A stretch of DNA of 64,000 bases from Berberis thunbergii (Eukaryota > Streptophyta > Magnoliopsida > Ranunculales > Berberidaceae), in the NCBI GenBank assembly GCA_003290165.1, contig QNQO01009197.1, positions 186,001 to 250,000 on the forward strand, read 5' to 3'. Below are positions 1 to 9,161 of the stretch, piece after piece. The stretch's first letter is position 1; each line of letters opens with the position of its first letter. The position numbers and the translations under genes are program-made. Under the pieces are notes generated by a model, which saw only the letters and a program-made list of their open reading frames with translations, was not told the origin of the DNA and searched no databases.

Positions 1-940
1 TATGCTTTTTTCCTCTGATTTTATTTATTTTATTCACTACCCAAGGAAAAATTTAGGAAATTTTAGATATAGAAACGACTAAAGTAATTTTTCTTTATTT
101 GTTTCACTGAAATAGTTGATAGATTTATGTTATTCTTACTTCTTCTGATTTTTCATTAATACAGCTTCACGTCACAGAAAATTTACCAACTACGCATACA
201 CAAGAGAAGCGGGTTATAGCATAAGAAAAACAAATTGAGCTTCTTGTATTGACATTTGGTAAGACATGGTACCTACGACAGGAAAAAGAAATAGAAACAC
301 GACTAGGGCCAACTCATTTAGAGTTTTATGGTGAATTTACTGAAGCTTTGATTGCAACTGTGCCAAGGCAGTTAGGAAATTGTAACAAAAAGGAATGATT
401 GAGAAACTGAGGGAAGGTTCTCTTTTGGGTTTTCTCTAAAGAAGGACCCTGCTACATCCTGGGTAAATGGAGTATATTTCTCCAATGTTAGAAAGGGATA
501 ATACTAGAATTAGGGCAGTTTGGGACTTTTCAGTAGGAGACTAGTCTCGAGGTGTAAGCATAGTTATCAAAACCTTTACCTATCGTGTATAGGAAACCTA
601 CATTTAAGATGCATCTATGTAAATGTATCATGTAATGTAAGATATGATGCAAAAATAAATATATACACATAAAAGAATATATTATATAATTAAGCACGTA
701 AAAGGCGTAAACTAAGACTTATTCAAAGGAGATCCTAAAAACACTCCCACCTATCATCCATCTATTCATTCACGTCTCTTGTAAAAAGAAGGTACATCCC
801 TAAGCAGTGTATTATAAGATATTATCATGTCCCATATCGATAAGGCTTACATACGATTATCATATACCGTATCATGCATAGCACAATATATTGATATCTA
901 TGGGTGTAAGCCACATTTATTTATTTAACCAGCAAAACAC
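1..940. other. AT-rich intergenic DNA, nothing recognised
   Basis: No coding exon, RNA gene or terminal repeat was recognised in this stretch. It is AT-rich with short direct runs such as repeated ATATAT-like blocks near 655-690. The missing exons of the E2 gene that starts at 6230 were looked for here on the minus strand and not found. Confidence 0.5.
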
Positions 941-1464
941 TATATAGCATTGTATATATAAGAAAAAAAGGATGAAGGTCTAGGGAAAACAATCACTAGC
1001 CACTACAAAGAGTGTACATCATGTATCATTTGAGAGCACTATACAATCCCAGTTAAATATGCAAAAGGAGACTAGACTTCTCTAAACCTATCCCAATTAC
1101 AAGCCCACAACCACTGAGTAACTCTAGTGCCAGTCCAAATTTTCTCTAGCGAATGCCAATGTTGCGCCCAATCAAGGAAAGAAGAGACTAGACTTCTCTA
1201 AACCTATCCCAATTACAAGCCCACGGCCACTGAGTAACTCTAGTGCCAGTCCAAATTTTCTCTAGCGAATGCCAATGTTGCACTCAATCAAGGAAAAACC
1301 GAGCAAATGTAGATTGAACATGAAATTCAAACTGAGCTAGCACCCATAGTTGATTAACCACAGGATGAGAACAAAAGGTGATCAATGGATTATTCAACTT
1401 GCCCACAAAGAACACAATGATTAGAAAGATGTAGGCATTTCTTGTTGATGTTATCTATAGTGAG
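940..1464 (-). pseudogene. LINE retrotransposon relic, C-terminal zinc-binding (zf-RVT) part
   Basis: On the minus strand around 1360-1425 the translation reads CVLCGQVE, a stop, then SIDHLLFSSC. This is the C-x2-C...H-x-C pattern found at the end of plant LINE ORF2 proteins. The frame is broken by stops. The matching upstream part of the LINE lies on the other side of a hAT insertion, at 2350-2600. A dead fragment; boundaries are approximate. Confidence 0.5.
1068..1299. repeat. Tandem duplication of a 116-bp unit
   Basis: The block beginning GAGACTAGACTTCTCTAAAC at 1068 is repeated at 1184 almost without change; one difference is CACAACCAC against CACGGCCAC. Both copies lie inside a decayed LINE, so this is a local duplication after or during decay of that element. 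Confidence 0.85.
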
Positions 1465-2341
1465 CAAGGATGCACCGACTCGCCGGAAACCTCCGTATCG
1501 CGTGTCAAATACGTGTCCAACACGGACACGCGTTCGACACGCGCTCGACACGTATTGGACACGTGGTCAATGATCAAAATACGTTGACGGATCCGGACAC
1601 GGTCCAGACACGGTTTGGACACGTTGACAGATCGATAGACATCTCGAGAGGGAGAAGGACCGATCGATCGATAGAGATCTGTTGAGAGAGAGATCTGTCG
1701 AGAGGAGGAAATCTATCGAGAGGAGGGATCGATCGATCTGTCAAGAGGAAGGACTGATCGATCGAGAGGGACTGATCGATCGACAGAAGGGACTGGTCTT
1801 CTTCTCTTCTTCTTCTTCTCTTCGATCGATCTGTCGAGAGGAGGGACTGATCGATCGAGAGGAGGGACCGAGGGACTGGTCTTCTTCTACTCTGGTCTTC
1901 TTCTCTTCTTCTCTTCGATCGATCTGTCGAGAGGAGGGACTGATCGAGAGGGACTCTTCTACTCTGATCTTCTCAAAACAACAGCCTTCATCTGGTCTTC
2001 TTCTCTTCTTCTCAAAACAGCAAGAGTTGAATGCTACTCTAGTCTTCTTCTCAAAACAGAAAAAACCCTAATACCCAACTTAGGCCTTGAGATTGGGCTT
2101 TTGAAATTGGGCCATTTAAAACTATTCTTGGACTAAACATCTTTGACCAAGCCTCAAACTAACTTTTGGGCCTTTTGCTTACATGTTTTTAACAAAATTT
2201 AGTTTTGCCCCTTGAGCCTTCTGCTCCTTGTTTTACTCATTTTATTTGCATGTAAGCATTTGAAGTCATGTATATGTTAAAAAATATATATTAAAAAATT
2301 AAGTTTGACCGAGTCGCCGTGTCCGAGTCCGTGCATCCTTG
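1465..2341. mobile_element. Non-autonomous hAT-like element, 877 bp, with 8-bp target duplication
   Basis: The element starts CAAGGATGCACCGACTCG and ends with the near inverted complement (GAGTCCGTGCATCCTTG). It is flanked by the identical 8-bp direct repeat ATAGTGAG at 1457-1464 and 2342-2349. Eight-bp duplications and CA-starting inverted ends are typical of hAT transposons. There is no transposase ORF. The inside carries arrays of GACACG-type repeats (1500-1630) and of GATCGATC / GTCGAGAGGAGG units mixed with TCTTCTTCTC tracts (1620-2040). It sits inside a LINE relic. Confidence 0.85.
1620..1965. repeat. Internal GATCGATC/GTCGAGAGGAGG tandem repeats of the hAT element
   Basis: Units of about 30 bp containing GATCGATCTGTCGAGAGGAG recur at least five times, interleaved with TTCTTCTCTTC tracts. 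The two apparent ORFs across this block (from 1470 and 1682) are simple translations of repeats and are not considered genes. Confidence 0.75.
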
Positions 2342-2349
2342 ATAGTGAG

Positions 2350-2600
2350 CATCCTGCCATGAAGCACAGTCCTGAAAAGTAGCTCCGGGGTATTTCTTTC
2401 ATCCAAATGTAGTGAAGCTTACTAGTTCTATCATCTAGAGAAGATGGAAGTTAATATGAGGATATCTGTTTGTACCAATTCTTCATATCAAAATCAGGGT
2501 CATTCCCATTCCAAAACCATTTACATAACTCCACATCCAACGATATCTCTTCAGTAAGGTGAATGAATTGGACATCTCCAAGATTTCCATTTTTATTAAT
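2350..2600 (-). pseudogene. LINE relic, part upstream of the hAT insertion
   Basis: The reverse complement translates in part to WKWFWNGNDPDFDMKNWYKQ, which looks like the linker before the zinc-binding end of plant LINE ORF2. It continues across the hAT element into 940-1464. No intact frame. Family assignment rests on pattern only. Confidence 0.35.
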
Positions 2601-3400
2601 TATTTATAATGAAAAGATTAAGAAAAATATAGAACATTTTTTTATTCAAATAGCAGCAACATATTGATAAACCAAAGAAAATAGTAAGTGACTGAGAACC
2701 CTGAAAGAAAAATAAAAATTACAACCCTTAGGAGATCATCTGGAATGCTTATCCATCTAATTTAAGAATGTTTCAGGCTGAAGGGTTAATTTCAAGAAAA
2801 CCCCTCTCCATCCTTTATGGGATGAAACGATCCTCCTCTCCCTGCCCGCTATCTAGGGTTACCATTGGGATACAAATACAAATCTTGAGCTATCTGGATC
2901 CAGTCATTGAGCAGTTTCAATCTTGTCTCGTCTAGCAATCTGGAAAGGCACACACCTTTCAAAAACAAAGGTCTAACCTTGATTAAAAGCACTATGCCAA
3001 CATTCTAGTGTTCACTATCTCCACGGTCATCATCCCGGTCTTGGTGGCTTCCACAATTGAGTTGTGTTGAAATTTCCTGTGGAGCACATCTTCTATTGGA
3101 CACAAATATAACCTCATCAACTGAATTGAAGCGGCTAAAAATCACTTTAGTGCATACGAATTAATTGTTGGTTATACTATGCAAGATTATTGTTATTATT
3201 CTGTAACAACTTCACTACTTTATGATTGGTTACATGTTATCTTTTGCAATGATGATTGTTTCATAATTTTTTAAATTTTTTCATCATTTTTCTTTTCCTT
3301 TTTGAAAAGTAGAGGTGTTACACCTTATTACGCATCAAAATGCTGATTTGCATTGAAAAAAACCGAATCTCCTTAGTACTGGAAAAAGATTTTTAAAACA
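2600..3400. other. Intergenic DNA without recognised gene
   Basis: No convincing exon or element end was found. The stretch is AT-rich and probably further retroelement debris, because it lies between two LINE fragments. Confidence 0.4.
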
Positions 3401-3409
3401 TTGACTGTA

Positions 3410-3958
3410 ATACAATGTCTATCAAAAGAGCAAGGTGGTCTAGGCATTCGGAGAGTCGGGGATACAAATAAGGTTTTACTGGGTGAGTGGTTGTGGCGGT
3501 TTCGAACAACAAACCAAGCCCTGTAGCATTCAATCATTTCAGAAAAATATAGGGTAAAGGAGTTTGGTTGGATCACCAAGGACACCATAGTCCCATACAA
3601 CTCTTTGGGGCGGGCAATATTGCCATTTTTAAACGTCATATTTCTTTCAAGTTGGTACCTGAGTGACAAATTTGAGACAAGTGGGTATGGTATCATAAGA
3701 CAACATTTTTTGGTCAAAGATCTATATGGAAAACTAGTGGCTGCTACCATCCCTGCCAATCATACAACTCAAAACCAATATACAATCCTTAGATGTTCTT
3801 TTTTTGGAAAAAGCAAACTCCTCCGCATTAAAATTTCTTCCCATGGATGGCAAAATCCTCACCATTGATAGGGCCTCCTCCTGCGTGTTCTATGTAAACA
3901 AAAGTCGGAGTCAACAGACCACACCATCAACCATTGTCCTCTATCAAGATCAATTTGG
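3410..3958 (+). pseudogene. LINE ORF2 relic (region after reverse transcriptase)
   Basis: The plus strand translates with breaks to [23 protein letters not shown], then a stop, then ISEKYRVKEFGWITKD and a PYNSLGRAI segment. This G-GLGIR...LLGKWLWRF...YG...W pattern is characteristic of plant LINE ORF2 between RT and the zinc-binding end. Frames change and stops occur, so it is dead. Possible further LINE sequence resumes after 5750, beyond the inverted-repeat cluster, suggesting those elements inserted into it. Confidence 0.6.
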
Positions 3959-3960
3959 AA

Positions 3961-5747
3961 GCTATGCAGTTAAATCGGAAAGCGGTCGCAGCGCGGTCCA
4001 GGACTGAATTACGATTAAGTGGGATTAATTGAATTTAATCGGTCAATTTTTTCAAAGTATATATTTTGATTATAGTCATAGATTACAAAAATAAATTATT
4101 AATCAAAATGGTGTAAATTAGTAATTATACAACTTTAGTAATAATCTATAAGCTACTTAAAAATAAACTAAAAGAAAATTGTAGATTGTTTTAACCTAAG
4201 TTATTAATGTGGCAAAAAATCGCCGATAAATCGGCAATTAATCGCAATTCGGGATTTGACCGAATCGAATTGGGTGAAATCGGTTGGGGTTTAGCGGACA
4301 CCGATTAATTGGTAAAAAATTGGCGAGTCACCGATTAATCGACCCAATCAACTCGCCGATTTATTGCTATGTATACGAAAATAATAACAATAAAAAATAA
4401 AAAACCTAATTTCAAAATTCTCATGTCATGACTTCCTTTATTCTTTGGTCTAGAATATATTGGCATAATCCTCTAGATGTGGAGTATTCTTGTTTGTACA
4501 AAGTGACATTCTGAAAATATTTTCAACGCAAAGTAATACGATTTACCTTCATGGGTTAGTGGGATAGGTAGGTTACTTCTTCCTGTTAAGTCTGATATCT
4601 ATTTTGTTTCTAAATGTTTGTCTTGGTAGCTTAGATGTTAAAACAATCTACAATTTTCTTTTAATTTCTTTTTAAGTAGTTTGGCAGATAATTAGTAAAG
4701 TTATATAATTACAAATTTATACAATTTTGATTAATTATTTATTTTTGCAATGTAAGACTTCGATTAAATTTTAAAAATATATATTTTGAAAAAATTGACC
4801 AATTAATCCCACTTAATTGTAAGTCGAACCTGGACCGTGCAACGATCGCCTTCCGATTTAACTGCATAGGTTTTAACAACCAAATTACCAAGACAAACAT
4901 TTAGAAGAAAAAAAGATGTCAGATTTAAAAGGAAGAACCAACCTACCTATCCCACTAACTCATGAACGTAAATCGTATTACTTTGCATCAAAGATATTTC
5001 TAAAAGGGCCAATTAGTACAAACAAAAATACTCCACATCCAGAGGATTATGCCAATATATTCTACACCAAAGAATAAAGTCATGGCTGAAGTGCGTGAAA
5101 ATTATGTAAATTTATCATGCATAATCACAGACTTTCAAAGAAATTGAAGGTTCAGTTATTAGTGCTTTCAGTCAGAAGGCAAAAAATGTCAAATACACAG
5201 AACAATGGGAGTTCAGCATCAGCAACAACCTGAATCCTATTTGTTTTGACAACAATCAGCTATTTCACCAAAATCCATATACTACAAATAACCTCAATCA
5301 ACAAGTTCTCCTTGTCCATATGAATTCTACACATGAGGGAGGAGACGGAGGGGTGTTGAGTGAGATGGGGACTAGGAGGAGAGGGAAATTAGGGTTGAAG
5401 TGGTACATACCTTTCTAATTTGGTTTAAAGGGAGAAAAAGAGAGATTGAGAAAGACAAAGATCGTCGTCCAGAGCCAGAGATCTAGTCATCGTCGTTGTC
5501 CAAAGATCTTCACCTTTCTTTTTCTCTGCAGGATCTGGGTTGGGGGAACTGCGGCTTGCGAATGAAATGAAAATCTTGAGTTTACGTTTTTTTTTTACAT
5601 AGCGATAAATCGGCGAGTCGATTGGACTGATTAATCGATGACTCGCCGATTAATCGGTGTTCGATAAATTCCAACCAATTTCACCCAATTCGGTTTGGTC
5701 AATCCTCGAATTGCAATTAATCGGCAATTTTTTGCCGCATAACTTAG
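3961..5747. repeat. Nested inverted-repeat (fold-back) cluster
   Basis: Three pairs of inverted arms are visible. A (3961-4196) pairs with 4638-4870; C (4427-4626) pairs with 4888-5085; B (4196-4374, rich in AATCGGC / CGCCGATT) pairs with 5597-5747. The order is A-B-C-A'-C'-spacer-B'. The B arms end in CTAAGTTAT and its complement ATAACTTAG, so 4196-5747 looks like one element with about 150-170-bp inverted ends and another fold-back unit (C-A'-C') inside. No transposase is seen. Arm similarity is roughly 80-90% by eye. Confidence 0.7.
5085..5597. other. Internal spacer of the fold-back element, possibly captured gene sequence
   Basis: This stretch between the C' and B' arms has ordinary genic base composition and a pyrimidine-rich tract ending in TTTCTCTGCAG at about 5513-5530, which looks like a splice acceptor. 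No protein family was recognised. Captured host sequence is only a suggestion. Confidence 0.25.
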
Positions 5748-5749
5748 TG

Positions 5750-6010
5750 GAAGTTGTACATTCCCAATGGAAACCTCGCCTTCCCCTAAATAGACAGTGG
5801 GCTTGGGACATTGCCTCTAATCACTCTTTGGGTTATATGGAAAGATTGATTAAACAAAAATTTTGGGGGCAATAAACTAGAACCTGAAGCCCTTAGGAAA
5901 ATGATCAAAATAATGTTGATCCAATGGGCAATCGCTTGGGATGTTTCTCCTCCCATGGCCATACCACCCAAAGATAAACTATGGAAAATGAGATTTTTGA
6001 TACAATAAAT
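5750..6010 (+). pseudogene. Probable continuation of the LINE relic
   Basis: The plus-strand translation includes NRQWAWDIASNHSLGYMERL and then stops. It sits directly after the fold-back cluster that interrupts the LINE fragment ending near 3958. Weak assignment, based mainly on position. Confidence 0.25.
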
Positions 6011-6160
6011 GATTTAGCTTATGCTTTATCGACTCATTTCAGGTATGGATTCGAAAAAATGAAATTCACCAGGCGTCCAAAAATGTATTTAAGCGGAAAT
6101 ATAAAAGCAATAGAAAGGATAATGTGCCTCTGAGGAAGAAAAAAGGATAAAGGAACAAAC

Positions 6161-6230
6161 CAGCACTGCATGAAGTTGGAGGATCTTTCTGCAAGTCCTT
6201 TAACTCCTTCTGGATACGCTTTGAAGCCAT
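6161..6230 (-). CDS. Ubiquitin-conjugating enzyme E2, first coding exon only
   Basis: This 70-bp exon on the minus strand starts with ATG at 6230 and encodes MASKRIQKELKDLQKDPPTS followed by CSA, then one base before a GT donor (GCTG|GTTTGT). That is the N-terminal helix of the UBC8/UBC10/UBC28 class of plant E2 enzymes, which accept ubiquitin from E1 and pass it on with E3 ligases. The first intron of these genes falls at the same CSA|G position. The exons with the catalytic Cys and the HPN motif were searched for on the minus strand down to position 1 and not recognised. They either lie beyond the left edge, after an intron filled with repeats, or the gene is a fragment. Upstream, a likely 5'UTR exon near 6705-6830 ends in a good donor. 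Confidence 0.75.
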
Positions 6231-6704
6231 TTACCGCAGCAGCAGCAGGTGAGAAGACAGATCGTTATGTGATTGTAGTGCTGGTAGCACTGAAACGAAA
6301 CCAACTGCATAACGAAAGAAGAATCCTTGAATTAATTAATTAATTAATTAAAGCCTTTGACGAGAGAAGCACCAAATCAACACAATGGAAGGAAGAAGAG
6401 CAGAGTACTAGTAGATGGAGAGAAAGAGAAGGAAAACAAAATTCAAAGAAATGGCGTTTAAATTGCTTGGTATAGACGAAAGCTAGCATATAGAAATAGC
6501 GATGGAGAGGGAGTGATGTTGAACCCAAACCTAGGTAAAACAATCAAAGTGAAAGCAGTCAACGGAAACCCAAAAGCAACTCTGTAAAACCCTAGAATAG
6601 AAAATTGAAAAGTAAAGTTGCAGATATAATGTAATGAAAGAAACTAATTATGATGATGCGAAAACTGAGGAGAGAGGGAGGAAGGAAGAGGGATTATACG
6701 TACC

Positions 6705-6830
6705 AGTATCCTCCTGTATATATACCCTACTACAAGAAGGAGAAGGAAGGAGGTTGAGAGATGTGGAAGCCCCCGAGTCGAGTCTTAAGAACAGTCTTGG
6801 GTAGGTGTTGCTGTGGGTTGATTCAAAGCG
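6705..6830 (-). promoter_or_regulatory. Probable 5'UTR exon and promoter-proximal region of the E2 gene
   Basis: On the minus strand the sequence GGATACTG|GTACGTATAAT forms a good splice donor at about 6705, and a TATATATA-like run lies just upstream near 6715-6725. A leader intron in this position is usual for plant E2 and ubiquitin genes. The limits are inferred. Confidence 0.35.
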
Positions 6831-6865
6831 AAGCCAAATGGGGAAGGGAAACACCACAATTTTGC

Positions 6866-6896
6866 TTCTTTCTTTCTTTCTTTCTTTCTTTCTTTC
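6866..6896. repeat. (CTTT)n microsatellite
   Basis: Seven or more CTTT units. A second array of the same type lies at 7136-7163. Confidence 0.9.
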
Positions 6897-7135
6897 CTCC
6901 TCGGTCGGCTCCACACTTTCCTTTCCGTTTAAAAGTATGCTCTTTATCTTTCGGTGCGGTGCGGTGCGTTTCTTATCCCCCAACCCCCACCACCTCGCTA
7001 TTTATCACCATACAAATTACATCTCCCACCATCACTTTTATTTTCCTACTCACCCAACACTTGTTCTTCCGCATCAAGCCTTCTCTACTGTGCTCCAATT
7101 TATACATGTTATTCGCTAAAACAAATTAATAACAA

Positions 7136-7163
7136 TCTTTCTTTCTTTCTTTCTTTCTTTCTT
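7136..7163. repeat. (CTTT)n microsatellite, second array
   Basis: About seven CTTT units, about 240 bp from the first array. Confidence 0.85.
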
Positions 7164-7818
7164 TTCCACTCTAATTTTTATCATCATTCAATCCACATGT
7201 TAACACACACTTTGTTTCAATGCCAATATCCTATGCATTTAACACCAGTGCAAATGAAGCGTTTTTAATGTAATATACTAGATTTGTCTAGTGTAATACT
7301 CGTGCCGTTGGCACTACTATTAAGTACATTGTACTTTCACCGAATTGTCGAATAATCGCAATTGGATTTTTCTTTCATTTTTTTAAAAAATACTTGCAAT
7401 GAAAACCAAAGCAAATTACTTGCAACAATTTCATGCAAGTAATTTGGAACATGAAAAGCATAAAGTTAAAAAGAATTGGAACATGAACTATAAACTATAA
7501 ACTTCAACAGATTTTGCTAGAGACAAACCTGCCAAACAGAGAAACCAGCCTCATGAAGCTAGTCCAAGAACCGAAACGCGCCTTCTCCGAGATCCCCGTG
7601 CACCTCGCATACCTGAAACATAAAACCCAATGGCAATTTGATCAGACTTTGAACTAATCTCCCACTCCCTAATTGGGTTTCACAACTTCAACAAAAAAAA
7701 TAATAATAATAAACACTAAAACACTAAGAAATGAAATGAACACTAAAACACTAAAATCTAGGGTTTAAAACTGCAAAGAACACTAAAACACTAAGAAATG
7801 AAATCAAACATGGTTACC

Positions 7819-8080
7819 TCTTCTCGGCGGAGGAGGAGGGTTGATCTGCTGCGGAGGAGGAGGGTTGATCTGCGGGGAGGAGGAGGGTTGATCTGCTTGG
7901 AGGAGGAGGAGGGTTGATCTGCGGAGGAGGAGGAGGAGGAGGGTCAGTAGGGATGTTGTCTTCGGCGGAGAAGAAGGAGGAGACGGCGGAGTCGAGGTTC
8001 CAGGAAGACGAAGAGAGCTTCGAGGGGGAGGTTGTGGCTCTTCGAGGAAGAAGAGTTGATCTGTTGAAATCAGAAAGCAT
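7819..8080 (-). CDS. Possible first exon of a Ser/Pro-rich protein (unidentified)
   Basis: A minus-strand reading frame starts at ATG 8080 (MLSDFNRSTLLPRR) and ends in a plausible donor at about 7819 (GAAGAGG|TAACC region). It includes SSSWNLDSAVSSFF, loosely like the end of a UBA-like domain in plant UBX proteins, followed by a run of prolines and Ser/Ala-rich repeats. The DNA is a (GGAGGAGGAGGGTTGATCTGC)-like repeat. A small G+C-rich block at 7557-7612 could be a second exon. No complete gene was reconstructed; it may be a gene fragment or just repeat translation. Confidence 0.25.
7820..7950. repeat. GGAGGAGGAGGGTTGATCTGC imperfect tandem repeats
   Basis: Five variably spaced copies of GGAGGAGG...GTTGATCTGC. 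They encode the proline and serine runs of the possible exon on the minus strand. Confidence 0.8.
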
Positions 8081-8249
8081 CAAAGAAGTGAAGGGAGAGA
8101 GGTGGGGAGTGAGAGGAAAGTATCGAGGAGTAGGTTTTAAGTTTAAGTTTTGCCAAAATACAAATCCTGCCACATAGGACATACACACTAAAATATTGTT
8201 CATAAACAGTAAAAACCCACTTTGAAATGTAAGATAGATATACATTTAA

Positions 8250-8709
8250 TTTTTATTTATTTAGTCTTTCGGGATCGGTGATAAAATGAGTGTGGCTTAG
8301 ATAAATGAGGCTGGTGTTAACATCCAATCCATCATGCTAACACCATTTGAGTGTGAAGCTGGTACAGAGGATGGCAACACCCATAAAGCCCTCCATCACG
8401 TTGAATGTCATTTGAGTGTGAAGTTAGTACAGAACCAAGGTGCTCTTATGAATTAAGGGGAACCCAAAAAAAAAAAAGGAAGTATTATATAGTCAGGACC
8501 AGTTATTTAAAAATGAGAAGCAGTGGCGAGCAGCGAGCAAAAGATAAATATAATAGCATATAAATTACTTCCAATCTAATGTCAAGATACATATTGCAAA
8601 TGAATAAGAAAAACATAGTCTTAATTTTTTATTATTTTTGAATTGAAAATATAAATAATAATAATGATCAAAAACCTGCCTGGGTTGTTCTCATCCGCTT
8701 AATGCCTAG
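8250..8709. other. Intergenic DNA to the left of the gypsy element
   Basis: No gene recognised. The last bases (8660-8709) form the left flank of the LTR retrotransposon. Confidence 0.5.
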
Positions 8710-9150
8710 TGTCACGGGCTTTCTTTTCACAAGGTACTTCCCGTGCGGCACTAGCAAACTTTGCCCCAAGTTATCAAAGAAAGCTAGTCAGCCTTGCCCA
8801 CAAAAGACTTACTTAGACTTTGGAAAACTAAGCAAGCTAAGAACACACAAGAGAGCTAAAGAGAACTAGAACTTGTATTGCTTGAATTCTCTGAGGTGAT
8901 TACAAGAAATGAGGCCTTAGCCTATTTATACAACTCCACCTCCTCAATGGACGGTGGTGATCATTTTAATCTAACGGTCTATATTGAGTTTCTACACACT
9001 TCCTTAGAAATATCTAAGGACTAGAATCCTATGGAACTTTGTGGAGTCTTATGGGAGGTTATAGAGAACTCTCTCTAGAACAATGTGGAATACTCTACAT
9101 TATGTACACTTGCCAACCTCACTTGGCTAAGCAAGAAAATAGTTGTGACA
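8710..9150 (-). repeat. 3' LTR of the gypsy element
   Basis: Begins TGTCACGGGC and ends AGTTGTGACA on the plus strand. Compared with the other LTR it has G instead of A near 8874, A instead of C near 9061, and one extra T near 9103. Confidence 0.95.
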
Positions 9151-9161
9151 TTCTCCCCCAC
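9151..9161 (-). other. Polypurine tract
   Basis: The minus strand reads GTGGGGGAGAA directly before the 3' LTR and directly after the TAG stop of the polyprotein (9162-9164). Confidence 0.85.

Noticed and set aside
1470..2071. Two plus-strand reading frames as genes
   Set aside because: They only translate the GATCGATC and TCTTCT repeats inside a transposon.
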